Below are positions 36,205-45,431 of a stretch of 64,000 nucleotides of DNA, piece by piece (positions within the stretch are counted from its first letter, which is position 1; each line of letters opens with the position of its first letter). The stretch comes from Alphaproteobacteria bacterium. GTDB taxonomy: Bacteria; Pseudomonadota; Alphaproteobacteria; Sphingomonadales; Kordiimonadaceae. Below the pieces are notes generated by a model. The model was not told where the DNA came from and ran no database searches. It saw only the letters and a program-made list of their open reading frames with translations. Where the stretch lies: positions 1 to 64,000 of the forward strand of contig SBGU01000023.1 in the NCBI GenBank assembly GCA_006226495.1, read 5' to 3'. The translations under genes were made by a program, and so were the position numbers.

Positions 36205-36233
36205 GGTGGCTGCCTGACGCCCGCATAACACAC

Positions 36234-36266
36234 GGCGCCGCCTCCAGCACTGGGGGCGGCGTCCTT
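36234..36266 (+). terminator. Hairpin between dnaK and dnaJ
   Basis: An 11-pair GC-rich stem (GGCGCCGCCTCC with GGGGGCGGCGTCC) is followed by a short T-containing run (TTATAT). It could reduce readthrough into dnaJ or stabilise the dnaK message. Confidence 0.5.
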
Positions 36267-36311
36267 ATATAGACGGTAGCGGCAGGCCAACAGATTTCAC
36301 GGAGACCGTCT

Positions 36312-37457
36312 GTGTCCCAGCAAGATTATTACGAACTTTTGGAGGTTGGCCGCGACGCTGATGATGCGACGCTGAAGAAGGCCTACCGCAAGCTCGCGAT
36401 GCAATATCACCCGGACCGCAATCCGGGCGACGAAGCCGCCGAGAAAAAATTCAAGGAAATCAACCAGGCCTATGATGTCCTGAAGGACAAGGACAAACGG
36501 GCCGCCTACGACCGCTATGGCCATGAAGCCTTCGAGCAGGGCATGGGCGGCGCGCGGGGTGGTGCCGGTGGTGCCGGTTTCGATTTTTCCGACGTGTTCG
36601 AGGAATTTTTCGGCGACTTCATGGGCGGTGGCCGTCGGCGCGGCGGTGGTGGCAGGGGCCCGCAGGCCCAGCGCGGCGCCGATCTGCGCTTCAATATGGA
36701 AATCACGCTCGAGGATGCCTATAACGGCAAGACCGAGCAGATCACCATCCCGACCTCCGTGCCGTGCGAACCCTGTGAAGGTTCCGGCGCCGAACCGGGC
36801 TCGGCCCCTGAAGTGTGCGACACCTGCGGCGGCGCTGGCAAGGTACGCGCGACCCAGGGCTTTTTCATGGTGGAACGCACCTGCCCCAAATGCCATGGCA
36901 GCGGCCGCATCATCGTGAACCCGTGCAAAAGCTGCCGGGGCGCGGGCACCGTGCGCAAGGAAAAGACCCTTCAGGTCAAGATCCCCAAGGGGGTCGAGGA
37001 AGGCACGCGCATCCGGCTTTCGGGCGAAGGCGAAGCCGGCAGCCGTGGTGCGCCGCCGGGCGACCTGTATATTTTCCTGACCATCCGGCCGCACAGCCTG
37101 TTCAAGCGCGAAAGCGACATGCTCTATTGCCAGGTGCCGATCCCGATGTCGACCGCCACGCTTGGCGGCAATATCGATGTGCCGACCATCGAGGGCAAAC
37201 GCGCCCGCATCAAAATTCCCGAAGGCACCCAGTCGGGCCGGCAGTTCCGCCTCAAGGGCAAGGGCATGCCGGAACTGAACGGCGGTTTTGTCGGCGACAT
37301 GATCATCGAAACCGTGGTCGAAACCCCGGTCAACCTGACCAAACGCCAGCGTGACCTGATGGAAGAGTTCGCGGCTGAAGGCGGCGACACGGTTTCGCCG
37401 CGTTCGCAGGGTTTCTTCGCCAAGGTGAAGGACCTGTGGGACGACCTGACCGAATAG
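36312..37457 (+). CDS. dnaJ: Chaperone DnaJ (Hsp40)
   Basis: A 381-residue type I co-chaperone. J domain 1-70 with HPD at 33-35; Gly/Phe-rich linker about 75-118 ([12 protein letters not shown]); four zinc-finger repeats [32 protein letters not shown] (about 150-210); C-terminal substrate domains. The start is a GTG with GGAG eight bases upstream. It delivers substrates to DnaK and stimulates its ATPase. A terminator lies 24 bases past the stop. Confidence 0.98.
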   Translation: MSQQDYYELLEVGRDADDATLKKAYRKLAMQYHPDRNPGDEAAEKKFKEINQAYDVLKDKDKRAAYDRYGHEAFEQGMGGARGGAGGAGFDFSDVFEEFFGDFMGGGRRRGGGGRGPQAQRGADLRFNMEITLEDAYNGKTEQITIPTSVPCEPCEGSGAEPGSAPEVCDTCGGAGKVRATQGFFMVERTCPKCHGSGRIIVNPCKSCRGAGTVRKEKTLQVKIPKGVEEGTRIRLSGEGEAGSRGAPPGDLYIFLTIRPHSLFKRESDMLYCQVPIPMSTATLGGNIDVPTIEGKRARIKIPEGTQSGRQFRLKGKGMPELNGGFVGDMIIETVVETPVNLTKRQRDLMEEFAAEGGDTVSPRSQGFFAKVKDLWDDLTE

Positions 37458-37481
37458 GCCGGACCCGGAACCATAGCGAAT

Positions 37482-37511
37482 AAGGCCCGCCCGGTGTGGC
37501 GGGCCTTTTCA
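37482..37511. terminator. Terminator of dnaKJ
   Basis: AAGGCCCGCC pairs with GGCGGGCCTT around a six-base loop, followed by TTTTC. It also lies 15 bases past the convergent cupin gene. Confidence 0.83.
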
Positions 37512-37525
37512 TTTCCGGGCGCCCG

Positions 37526-38032
37526 TCAGGCCTCGCCGGTTTCGCCGTCCCAATATTCGACGAACGTGCCGGGCAGGAACTTGCGGATGCTGGTGTCTGT
37601 TGCCTGTCCGCCCGGGGCCATGCCGCCGAACACCCCCACCTTGCCGGTCCCGGGATAAACCACCACATCCACCGGTTCCATGGTCGAAAAACACAGATAG
37701 TCGACCGGCGCATCCGACAGGTTCGCAAGCTGGTGCGCGACCGCAGTGCCGCGCGGCAGGGTGACATAATCACCGTCCGTCAATGTATGCGGTTCGCCGT
37801 CGACCATGAGGGTCAGTTCCCCCGACAGCACATAGATGGCTTCATCATTGCCATAATGATAGTGCGCGGGGCAGGGCCGGTGGCCGGGCTCGAGCCGGTA
37901 GCGGCTGCAACCCAGGTTGCAGGGGTCGGCGTTTGCGGTCAGGTGGCGGCGTTTGATGCTGTAATGGCCGGGGCCTTCCGTGGTGGCCCAGGCGATCTGG
38001 TTGCTGCGGGCAATACGCGGGGATTGGGGCAT
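37526..38032 (-). CDS. Cupin-domain protein
   Basis: A 168-residue single cupin: metal-binding His and Glu in HRPCPAHYHYGNDEAIYVLSGELTLMVDG and the second motif GDYVTLPRGTAVAHQL. Binding of a metal by these residues is expected of the fold; no substrate can be named. An AGGAAGG site precedes the ATG. It lies 41 bases after the TetR gene on the same strand, so TetR and cupin are likely one transcript. Confidence 0.88.
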   Translation of the reverse strand: MPQSPRIARSNQIAWATTEGPGHYSIKRRHLTANADPCNLGCSRYRLEPGHRPCPAHYHYGNDEAIYVLSGELTLMVDGEPHTLTDGDYVTLPRGTAVAHQLANLSDAPVDYLCFSTMEPVDVVVYPGTGKVGVFGGMAPGGQATDTSIRKFLPGTFVEYWDGETGEA

Positions 38033-38073
38033 GGTCTGTCCTTCCTGTCAGCCGGGGCGTGCGGCCCGGGCCT

Positions 38074-38691
38074 TCAGGATAGATAGGACGAGATCATGCG
38101 TGCAAGTTCCTCGATCAGTTGTTCGGCCAACTGTTCGTCGTCTTCCTCGATGGCCTGGTCCACCAGGATCGAGATGGTCATGGTCAGGGTGCGCATCACC
38201 GCGGGCGGGCTGACCACATCCAGGCTGACACCCGATTTCATCAGGGAGCCGGCGATCAGTTCGTCGATATGGCTATCGAGGCCCGGTGTCACTTCCCACA
38301 GGGAATGGCTGTGGTTGGCCCAGCGCGTCAGCGGCCGGAAGGTCGGGTGTGCGCGTGCGGCGGCCCAGAAGGTTTCCAGAAGGGTGTGGTTGACCACCTC
38401 GAAGGACAGGCTGCCGTCGCCCGGCAGGCTCTCGAGCTTGTCGGCCACCACCTTGATAACAGCATCATAGGCGACGCCGTAAAGCTGGGTCAGGATATCG
38501 TCCCGGTCGGAAAAATATTGATAGACGGAGCCCACGGGAATGCCGGCATCACGTGCGATGGCGGTGGTGGTGATATTGTCCGGCCCTTCCGCAATCAACA
38601 GCTTTTCGGTTGCCGCCAGTATGGCTTCAACCCGTGCTTTTGCCCGCGCCTGTTTGGGCATTTTTTTTGTTGCTGCGATTTTGCCTGCCAC
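38074..38691 (-). CDS. TetR-family regulator
   Basis: A 205-residue one-component repressor. N-terminal helix-turn-helix (about 15-60: RVEAILAATEKLLIAEGPDNITTTAIARDAGIPVGSVYQYFSDRDDILTQLY) and an all-helical ligand domain. I set the start at a GTG at 38691, which has AAGGA six bases upstream; the frame to 38838 crosses the divergent promoter region. It faces the beta-helix gene at 38878 and probably controls that gene and its neighbours. The ligand is unknown. Confidence 0.9.
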   Translation of the reverse strand: MAGKIAATKKMPKQARAKARVEAILAATEKLLIAEGPDNITTTAIARDAGIPVGSVYQYFSDRDDILTQLYGVAYDAVIKVVADKLESLPGDGSLSFEVVNHTLLETFWAAARAHPTFRPLTRWANHSHSLWEVTPGLDSHIDELIAGSLMKSGVSLDVVSPPAVMRTLTMTISILVDQAIEEDDEQLAEQLIEELARMISSYLS

Positions 38692-38761
38692 GCCTGATCC
38701 TTTAGCGGAACCCCCATACCGGGCTTGCCATAGCCAAGTGTGCAATACAAGCGCCAAAAAA

Positions 38762-38787
38762 TGAAACGATTTCACTTTCTCTTGACG
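38762..38787. promoter_or_regulatory. Possible TetR operator and promoter between TetR and beta-helix genes
   Basis: TGAAA-CGA-TTTCA at 38762-38774 is a palindrome with a three-base centre; a TTGACG -35-like box follows at 38782-38787, pointing at the beta-helix gene. No good -10 was found. The palindrome is a candidate operator only. Confidence 0.35.
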
Positions 38788-38877
38788 AACCGGTGGCCCT
38801 TCGGCACTGTTTTGCACATGGAAGTGACTTGCCCGCATTTATGCCCAGGCTGGGTGCGCGGGCGCAGGGGGAAAAAG

Positions 38878-40137
38878 ATGAAGAAACTGTTTGGGGCGGC
38901 TGCTGCCGCCATGATGTTGGGTTTCGGGGTTGCCGCTACGGCATCCGCGGCGGATGGCGCGGTCGTGACCGTCGAAGCCGGCGAAGGTTTCCAGGAGCGC
39001 CTGCAGGAAGCGCTGATCCTGGCCGAGCCTGGCAGTGTGATCGAAGTTGGCGCCGGCCGATTCGAAATGACCGGCGGCCTGTCGATCGATGTGCCGAACC
39101 TGACCCTCAAGGGTGCAGGCAAGGACGCCACCGTTTTCAGCTTCAAGAACCAGGTCAGCGGCTCCGAAGGCCTGCTGATCACCTCTGACGGCGTGCGGGT
39201 TGAAGGCTTCGCGGTGGAAGACACTCCGGGCGACGGCATCAAGGCCAAGGGCGTCGATATCATCTCCATGGTCAATGTGCGCGTTGAATGGACCCGGGGC
39301 CCGAACGCCGAAAACGGTGCTTATGGCCTGTATCCCGTACAGTCGAAAAACGTGCTGGTGGACGGCGTTGTTGTAAAGGGTGCCTCGGACGCCGGCATTT
39401 ATGTCGGCCAGAGCCAGAACATCATCGTGCGCAACAGCCGCGCCGAATATAATGTCGCCGGCATCGAAATCGAAAACTGCTATTTCGCCGATGTGTATGA
39501 CAATGTGTCGACCCACAACACCGGTGGTATCCTGGTGTTCGACATGCCCAGCCTGCCGCAAAAGGGTGGCCATTCGGTCCGCATCTTCAACAACAAGTCG
39601 GTCGATAACGATACGCCGAACTTCGCGCCTGAAGGCAATATCGTCGCCACCGTGCCCATGGGCACCGGCATCATGGTGACCGCAAACCGCGATACCGAGA
39701 TTTTTGGCAACGAGATGAGCGGCAACCCGTCGGTGAATGTGCTGCTGGCCTCCTACCCGCGCGAACACAACGACCCGACCTACAATCCGCTGCCGCGTGC
39801 CGTTTATGTGCATGACAATATCTACGGCAAATCCGGCTATGCGCCCGACAAGCTGATCAAGAAGCTGATCGAACCGCGCACCGGCCTGCCTATCCCTGAT
39901 ATCATCTGGGACGGTGTTACCGACGGTTTCTGGTCGGCCATGTTCGGCCCCAGCGACAAGGACGGTATCTTCATCCGTGAAAAGGAAGGCACCACCTTCG
40001 CCAACCTGCAGTTTGCCAAGGACCATATCCTGCCCTGGGGCGCGTCTGCCGATTTTGATATCGAGGATTATGCCGGTTCGATCCCGGGCTGGGACCCCGT
40101 GGTGCTGCCGCAGGATCAGGCCGCGCAGTCGCGCTGA
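38878..40137 (+). CDS. Secreted parallel beta-helix protein (TIGR03805-like)
   Basis: A 419-residue periplasmic protein: signal peptide about 1-24 (cleavage near ASA-AD), then a right-handed beta-helix with repeated turns such as NLTLKGAGKDATVFSF, GVRVEGFAVEDT, NVLVDGVVVKGASDAGIYVGQS and NIIVRNSRAEYNVAGIEIEN. I recall one family (TIGR03805) of this type that is regularly found next to HNE_0200/SO2930-type proteins, exactly as here. Function unknown. AGGGGG precedes the ATG at 38878. It is divergent from TetR. Confidence 0.85.
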   Translation: MKKLFGAAAAAMMLGFGVAATASAADGAVVTVEAGEGFQERLQEALILAEPGSVIEVGAGRFEMTGGLSIDVPNLTLKGAGKDATVFSFKNQVSGSEGLLITSDGVRVEGFAVEDTPGDGIKAKGVDIISMVNVRVEWTRGPNAENGAYGLYPVQSKNVLVDGVVVKGASDAGIYVGQSQNIIVRNSRAEYNVAGIEIENCYFADVYDNVSTHNTGGILVFDMPSLPQKGGHSVRIFNNKSVDNDTPNFAPEGNIVATVPMGTGIMVTANRDTEIFGNEMSGNPSVNVLLASYPREHNDPTYNPLPRAVYVHDNIYGKSGYAPDKLIKKLIEPRTGLPIPDIIWDGVTDGFWSAMFGPSDKDGIFIREKEGTTFANLQFAKDHILPWGASADFDIEDYAGSIPGWDPVVLPQDQAAQSR

Positions 40138-40151
40138 CGGAGGGTTCGTTC

Positions 40152-41210
40152 GTGCGTTTTCTGTTCTTGTGTAAAATCTGGGTCCTGACCGCGCTGGCGC
40201 TTCTGGCGGTGCCGGCCGGCGCGGCGGAACCCGTCAATGACGCAGCGCTGATGGCGGCGCGGCCGGCACGGGCCCTGTCGGACTATAACCTGTTCACGGA
40301 CGGCAGGCTGCAGGCCCCGAATGTGGGTGTGGTGCCCTACGATCTGGCCACACCGCTGTTCACCGACTATGCCCACAAATACCGCTTCATCTATGTGCCC
40401 AAGGGCCAGGTGGCGCAGTATGACGACAAGGAAGTGATGCAGTTCCCGGTTGGCAGCGTGCTGATCAAGACCTTCGCCTATCCGGTCGATTTTTCGAAAC
40501 CCGACCAGGATGTGCGGCTGATTGAAACCCGGCTCCTGATCCATCAGGAAAAGGGCTGGAACGCCTGGGCCTATATCTGGAACGAGGATATGTCGGATGC
40601 ACGGCTGGCCGTGGCCGGCGGCACCATCCCGCTTAGCTGGACCGACGAGGCCGGCACGGTGCGCAGCACCAGCTATATCGTGCCCAACAAGAACCAGTGC
40701 AAGGGTTGCCACAGCTTCAACCATGATTTCACGCCCATCGGGCCCAAGGCCCGCAACCTGAACCATGATTTCGACTATGGTACGGGGACTGAAAACCAGA
40801 TCGCGCACTGGCAATCGGCGGGCATCCTGACCGGTGTTCCGGCCAATGTACCCGCCGTGCCGCGCTGGGACGATGTGTCCGCGCCGCTGGAAAAACGCGC
40901 GCGGGCCTATCTGGATGTAAACTGCGCCCATTGCCACCGGCTTGAAGGCCCGGCATCGACCTCCGGCCTGTTCCTGGTGTGGGACGAAAAGAACCCGACC
41001 ACATGGGGTTACAAAAAACGCCCGGTGGCCGCGGGCCGCGGCTCTGGCGGGCTTGATTATGACATCATGCCCGGCCACGGCGACCAGTCGATCGTGATTT
41101 TCCGCCTGCAATCAACCGACCCAGGTATTATGATGCCTGAAGTTGGCCGCACCATGGTGCATGACGAAGGTGTGGAACTTTTGAGGGAATGGATCAACAC
41201 GCTTCACTAA
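40152..41210 (+). CDS. SO2930/HNE_0200-type protein with two CxxCH haem motifs
   Basis: A 352-residue secreted protein: signal peptide about 1-25 (PAGAAEP), then two c-type haem sites CKGCH (183-187) and CAHCH (258-262), with a Met-rich segment IMMPEVGR (about 327) that could supply an axial ligand. Two haems suggest electron transfer or an oxidoreductase in the periplasm. The GTG start has GGAGGG upstream, 14 bases after the beta-helix gene, so they are one operon with the TonB receptor downstream. No known enzyme name applies. Confidence 0.83.
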   Translation: MRFLFLCKIWVLTALALLAVPAGAAEPVNDAALMAARPARALSDYNLFTDGRLQAPNVGVVPYDLATPLFTDYAHKYRFIYVPKGQVAQYDDKEVMQFPVGSVLIKTFAYPVDFSKPDQDVRLIETRLLIHQEKGWNAWAYIWNEDMSDARLAVAGGTIPLSWTDEAGTVRSTSYIVPNKNQCKGCHSFNHDFTPIGPKARNLNHDFDYGTGTENQIAHWQSAGILTGVPANVPAVPRWDDVSAPLEKRARAYLDVNCAHCHRLEGPASTSGLFLVWDEKNPTTWGYKKRPVAAGRGSGGLDYDIMPGHGDQSIVIFRLQSTDPGIMMPEVGRTMVHDEGVELLREWINTLH

Positions 41211-41269
41211 TTCATTTGTTCAGAGTGCTGGAGAGGACAAGTGCCCGCACCCACGGGGGGAGAGCGGGC

Positions 41270-41323
41270 CGGTCGGACCGACCGTCAAGCCCGGAACAGG
41301 AACCGGACGGGTCGGGACCCGAC
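41270..41323 (+). promoter_or_regulatory. Two perfect GC palindromes in the leader of the TonB receptor
   Basis: CGGTCGG-A-CCGACCG at 41270-41284 and GTCGGG-A-CCCGAC at 41311-41323 lie in the 136-base gap before the receptor, centres 40 bases apart. They share GTCGG/CCGAC arms. They may be protein-binding operators or RNA hairpins. Confidence 0.5.
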
Positions 41324-41346
41324 ATTCAACAGGGAGGGGGATTCCC

Positions 41347-44076
41347 ATGAGCACCATCCAACTATCGAAGGGCCTGCTGATTGGCGCCAGTGCCGTCGCA
41401 CTTCTGACCGGTGCCCCGGTCATGGCCCAGGACGAAGGCACCACCACGGTCTCGCTTGAGGAGATTGTGGTCACGGCGCAGAAACGCGAACAGTCCGCAC
41501 AGGATGTTCCGATTGCGCTCAACGCCTTTTCCGGCAATTTCCTTGAAACCATCGCCGCCGAAGACCTGCGCGATATCTCGGCCTACACACCCGGCCTTGA
41601 AGTCAGTGGTGTCACGCAGCCAAGCTTCAGCATCCGCGGCGTGCAGACCAGCGATTTCGGTGTCGGCACCGACCCGGCGGTTGGTGTGTTCATCGACGGT
41701 GTTTACGCCTCGCGCTCGGGTGCCGGGGTCATCTTCTTCTCGGATATCGACCGGGTCGAGGTGCTGAAAGGCCCGCAGGGCACCCTGTTTGGCCGTAACA
41801 CCGCCGCCGGTGCCATTTCGGTCATCACCAAAAAACCGAACATGGACGAAACCGAAGCGCGGGTGAAACTCCGCTATGCCCGGTTCGACCAGAAACAGTT
41901 CGACGGCATGCTGAACCTGCCGCTGGCCGACAATATCGCCATGCGCGCCAACCTCCTGATCAACACCGCCGATGGTTATGTCGACGATGCGGTCACCGGC
42001 GAGGATTATGGCCGCGAACATAATGTCACCGGCCGTGTGCAGTTCCGCTGGGAACCTAGCGACCGCACGGCCTTCAACCTGGCTTACGAGTTCGACCATA
42101 CCAAACAGGATGAAGACAAACCCGTGATCGGTGTTGCGGACGGCAGCCTCAGGGCCCCTGTGGGTGCCCAGACCGTTGGCGACCTGCCGGGCCATGGTGA
42201 TTTCCTCGAGGCCATCGCACCGCTCTTTGGCCTGCCGATCGACAAGAACACGTCCCTGTCGACCCTTTACGGTATTCCGCTGCAGGCCATCTATGGCGGC
42301 TTCTCGGCCTTCGGTTATACGCCGTCGAACCCCAACGCCGACTGGAATTTCTTCCGCGATGGCTCCAGCGTCGGTGGCGCCAATCCGTTTGGCCCGACCG
42401 CCCTTGATGCCGGTACCGGCAATGGTGAAGAAAACCGCGATCTGGACGGCTTCAGCCTCAATATCACCCACGATTTCGACTGGGCGACCCTGACCTCCAT
42501 CTCGGCCTACAAACATTTCACCACCAACAACCTTGAAGATGAAGACGGCACCAACGACGTCAATTTCTATTTCGACACCAACAACCTCGAGGAAAACGAC
42601 CATTTCTATCAGGAACTGCGCCTCAACGGTGTGTCGGGCCGGCTGACCTGGACCGTGGGTGGCAGCTATTATTGGGAAAAGGCCAAGCAGCAGTCGCAGA
42701 CCCATGCCTCGATGGATGCCATCGACACGCTTCTCTATAACATCGGCGTAACACCGGGTGTGCTGGCCGCCAGCTTCAACCCGATGGACGGCATCAACAC
42801 CTGCGAAAGCGCCTTCCTGGATTCGCTGGGCGGTTTTGTCAGCTTCAACAACCTGCCGCTCAGTTGTTTCGACCCCAGCCTGCCGGACCTGTCGCTTGAA
42901 GCCATCGCCAACCTCGGGCTCACCAGCATGAACGGTCGCACCTGGACCGAAACCATGTATGGCGAAGGCAAATTCACCGCCTATGCCGCTTTTGCAGATG
43001 TCACCTATGCGCTGACGGACAGGCTGAACCTGACCGCGGGCCTCAGGTACACCCACGACAGCAAAAGCTGGGAATGGTATAATGGCCTTCGCGAAGTCAG
43101 CGGGTATGACCGGCTGAGCATCCCGGGTGTCGGCAACCTGGCGGACATCCAGCAACAGATCCTGACCGGCATCTTCCAGCAGTTCATCGGGCCGACCGCG
43201 TCGGGTGATATCGTGTTCGATGTCGGCGGGCTCGAGGGTGTGGCCTTCGAGCGCAAGGCAAGCTGGAACAACGTCAGCCCGCGCCTCGCCCTCGATTACC
43301 AGCTCAGCGACGACGCCATGGTCTATGCCTCCTGGGCGCGCGGCTACAAGGCCGGCGGTTTCAACACCGTCGAGGTCAACAGCTATTTCGACAATGAAAG
43401 TGTCTGGAACGTCGAACTGGGCCTCAAGTCCCAGTGGTTCGACAACCGGGTGCGCTTCAATGCCTCGGTCTGGAAATACAAATATAACGACAAACAGTCG
43501 ATCCGGCTTGCCGACGTCGACGACAGCAGCGTGCCGCGCTACATCACCGAAAACCAGGATGTGTCGGGCAAGGGTGTCGATATCGAGCTGCTGTGGGCCC
43601 CGGTTGCCGGCCTCCGCCTGTTCGCGAACGGCGGTTACCAGGATGTGGTCTGCACCGACAATTGCCGCCTGGCCGAGCCGGGCGACCCCACCGGGGTTCC
43701 CTCGACCCGCGTCTCGTTTGGCGGTGACTATACGTTCGCACTGGGCGGTGATGCCGGCATCATCACCCTGCATGCCGACCATAACTATACCAGCGCAACG
43801 CGGGAAAACGCCAACTGCCTCGACAATATGTCCTGCGGTACCGTCGTCTGGGGCAATGGCACCTGGGAAACCGGCAAGGCCGAAAACTTCACCAACGCCC
43901 GCATCACCTGGTCGGATGCCGACGATGCCTTCAGCGTTTCGCTGTTTGCGCGCAACATTTTTGGCAACCGTTATGCCTCGGGCGCCGGTGGCCTGACCAT
44001 CGACACATTCGGTACGCCGGAGTCGGATCTCAACGATCCGTCCACCTATGGTATCGACCTGACGATGAATTTCTGA
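41347..44076 (+). CDS. TonB-dependent outer-membrane receptor
   Basis: A 909-residue receptor: signal peptide about 1-27 (APVMA-Q), TonB box about 36-46 (LEEIVVTAQKR), plug with FSIRGVQTSDFGVGTDPAVGVFIDGVYASR and VLKGPQGTLFGRNTAAGAISVITKKP, then a large barrel ending MNF. The length and plug resemble receptors of Sphingomonad and Caulobacter type that import large or hydrophobic compounds. It follows the beta-helix and diheme genes, and a terminator lies just after it, so the three may form one transcription unit. The ligand cannot be read. Confidence 0.9.
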   Translation: MSTIQLSKGLLIGASAVALLTGAPVMAQDEGTTTVSLEEIVVTAQKREQSAQDVPIALNAFSGNFLETIAAEDLRDISAYTPGLEVSGVTQPSFSIRGVQTSDFGVGTDPAVGVFIDGVYASRSGAGVIFFSDIDRVEVLKGPQGTLFGRNTAAGAISVITKKPNMDETEARVKLRYARFDQKQFDGMLNLPLADNIAMRANLLINTADGYVDDAVTGEDYGREHNVTGRVQFRWEPSDRTAFNLAYEFDHTKQDEDKPVIGVADGSLRAPVGAQTVGDLPGHGDFLEAIAPLFGLPIDKNTSLSTLYGIPLQAIYGGFSAFGYTPSNPNADWNFFRDGSSVGGANPFGPTALDAGTGNGEENRDLDGFSLNITHDFDWATLTSISAYKHFTTNNLEDEDGTNDVNFYFDTNNLEENDHFYQELRLNGVSGRLTWTVGGSYYWEKAKQQSQTHASMDAIDTLLYNIGVTPGVLAASFNPMDGINTCESAFLDSLGGFVSFNNLPLSCFDPSLPDLSLEAIANLGLTSMNGRTWTETMYGEGKFTAYAAFADVTYALTDRLNLTAGLRYTHDSKSWEWYNGLREVSGYDRLSIPGVGNLADIQQQILTGIFQQFIGPTASGDIVFDVGGLEGVAFERKASWNNVSPRLALDYQLSDDAMVYASWARGYKAGGFNTVEVNSYFDNESVWNVELGLKSQWFDNRVRFNASVWKYKYNDKQSIRLADVDDSSVPRYITENQDVSGKGVDIELLWAPVAGLRLFANGGYQDVVCTDNCRLAEPGDPTGVPSTRVSFGGDYTFALGGDAGIITLHADHNYTSATRENANCLDNMSCGTVVWGNGTWETGKAENFTNARITWSDADDAFSVSLFARNIFGNRYASGAGGLTIDTFGTPESDLNDPSTYGIDLTMNF

Positions 44077-44100
44077 TCGGGTCCTTCAGAAAAAAAGACC

Positions 44101-44132
44101 AAGGCCGGGTTCTGCCCGGCCTTTTCTTTTTT
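44101..44132 (+). terminator. Terminator of the beta-helix/diheme/TonB unit
   Basis: AAGGCCGGG pairs perfectly with CCCGGCCTT around TTCTG, followed by TTTTCTTTTTT. It is 24 bases past the receptor stop. Confidence 0.9.
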
Positions 44133-44179
44133 GCGCGCACCGTGTTAGCTAACGGAAACAGATACAAGGAACGACACGG

Positions 44180-44974
44180 ATGGCGGATATGGTGAAAGTT
44201 GGAATCCTCGGCTGCATGGGCCGCATGGGCCGGGCGCTGACGGAATCGGTGCTTGAGAACCCGGCCACGATGCTGGTTGCCGGCAGCGAGGTCGAGGTCC
44301 ATCCCATGATCGGCCAGGTCGTGCCCGGCACCGATGTCGAAATTCTCAATGCCTCGGCGCGTGTGTTCGCCGCCGCTGATGTGGTGCTGGATTTCACCCC
44401 GCCCGGCAATACCGCCGCCCACGCCGCCCTGGCCGCCGAAACCGAGACCGCCTATATCGTCGGCACCACCGGCCTCTCTGACATGGACCATGCCGCGCTC
44501 GATATGGCCGGCCAGGCCGCCGCCATCGTGCAGGCCGGCAATTTTTCGCTGGGTGTGAACCTCCTGATGGCCCTGGTGCGTGACGCCGCAAAAGCGCTGG
44601 ACGACACATGGGATATCGAAGTCGTGGAAGCCCACCACCGGCACAAGATCGACGCACCGTCTGGCACCGCGCTGATGCTCGGTGAAGCGGCGGCAGAAGG
44701 TAGAAATGTTGCACTTGCAACAGTTCGCACGCCCGCGCGCGAGGGCCTGACCGGTGAACGCATTCCCGGCAGCATCGGCTTTTCCGCGATCCGGGGAGGT
44801 GGTGTGATCGGCGATCATGATGTGATTTTCATGGCCGGCAGCGAACGGTTGACCCTGTCGCACCGGGCCGAAAACCGGCGCCTGTTCGCGGACGGTGCCG
44901 TGAAGGCGGCCCTGTGGGCGGTGGCCCAGAAACCTGGCCGTTACGACATGCAGCATGTGCTGGGCCTTGGCTGA
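44180..44974 (+). CDS. dapB: 4-hydroxy-tetrahydrodipicolinate reductase
   Basis: A 264-residue NAD(P)H-dependent enzyme of lysine and diaminopimelate synthesis. Dinucleotide motif VGILGCMGRMGRAL, then DFTPPGNT, GTTGLSDMDH, and the catalytic signature EVVEAHHRHKIDAPSGTALMLGEA. AAGGAACG precedes the ATG. It leads a plus-strand run with DUF350 and protease genes. Confidence 0.97.
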   Translation: MADMVKVGILGCMGRMGRALTESVLENPATMLVAGSEVEVHPMIGQVVPGTDVEILNASARVFAAADVVLDFTPPGNTAAHAALAAETETAYIVGTTGLSDMDHAALDMAGQAAAIVQAGNFSLGVNLLMALVRDAAKALDDTWDIEVVEAHHRHKIDAPSGTALMLGEAAAEGRNVALATVRTPAREGLTGERIPGSIGFSAIRGGGVIGDHDVIFMAGSERLTLSHRAENRRLFADGAVKAALWAVAQKPGRYDMQHVLGLG

Positions 44975-45001
44975 AACACGGGCCAACGAGGGGGGACCAA
45001 G

Positions 45002-45415
45002 ATGGAAGACATTCTGCTGACAGCCTGGCGCGGCCTGCCGGTTTTCATGGTGCATTCAGCCGCCAGCCTTTTGATCCTGATCGCCGGCATCGCGGTTTAT
45101 GTGCGCATCACCCGGCACGACGAAATCGCGCTCATCCGCGCCGGCAACACGGCGGCGGCCCTGTCGCTGGGCGGTGCCATGATCGGGCTGTCGCTGCCGC
45201 TTGCCTTCTCATTGGCGGCGTCGGTGTCGCTTGTCGACCTCCTGGTCTGGGGCGTGGTCGGGCTTCTGTTCCAACTGGCCGCCTTCCGCCTGATGGATAT
45301 GTTCCTCAAGGACCTGTCAGAGCGTATCGAGGCTGGCGAAATGGGCGCCGCCATTATCCTGGTTTCCTTCAAGCTTGCCACCGCCATCATCAACGCGGCG
45401 GCCATCGCCGGCTGA
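45002..45415 (+). CDS. DUF350-domain inner-membrane protein
   Basis: A 137-residue membrane protein with four hydrophobic segments (about 12-33, 45-68, 75-98, 115-135), matching DUF350: a conserved GNTAAALSLGGAMIGLSLPL helix pair. DUF350 proteins are small membrane proteins of unknown function, frequent beside glutathionylspermidine-type or PspA/YjfL genes. It lies 27 bases after dapB and 16 bases before a membrane-anchored protease. Confidence 0.85.
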   Translation: MEDILLTAWRGLPVFMVHSAASLLILIAGIAVYVRITRHDEIALIRAGNTAAALSLGGAMIGLSLPLAFSLAASVSLVDLLVWGVVGLLFQLAAFRLMDMFLKDLSERIEAGEMGAAIILVSFKLATAIINAAAIAG

Positions 45416-45431
45416 GGCAGGGCAGGTGCGC

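Noticed and set aside
41362-43782. 806-residue minus-strand frame opposite the TonB receptor
   Set aside because: Shadow of the receptor's frame, with composition of antisense GC-rich DNA.
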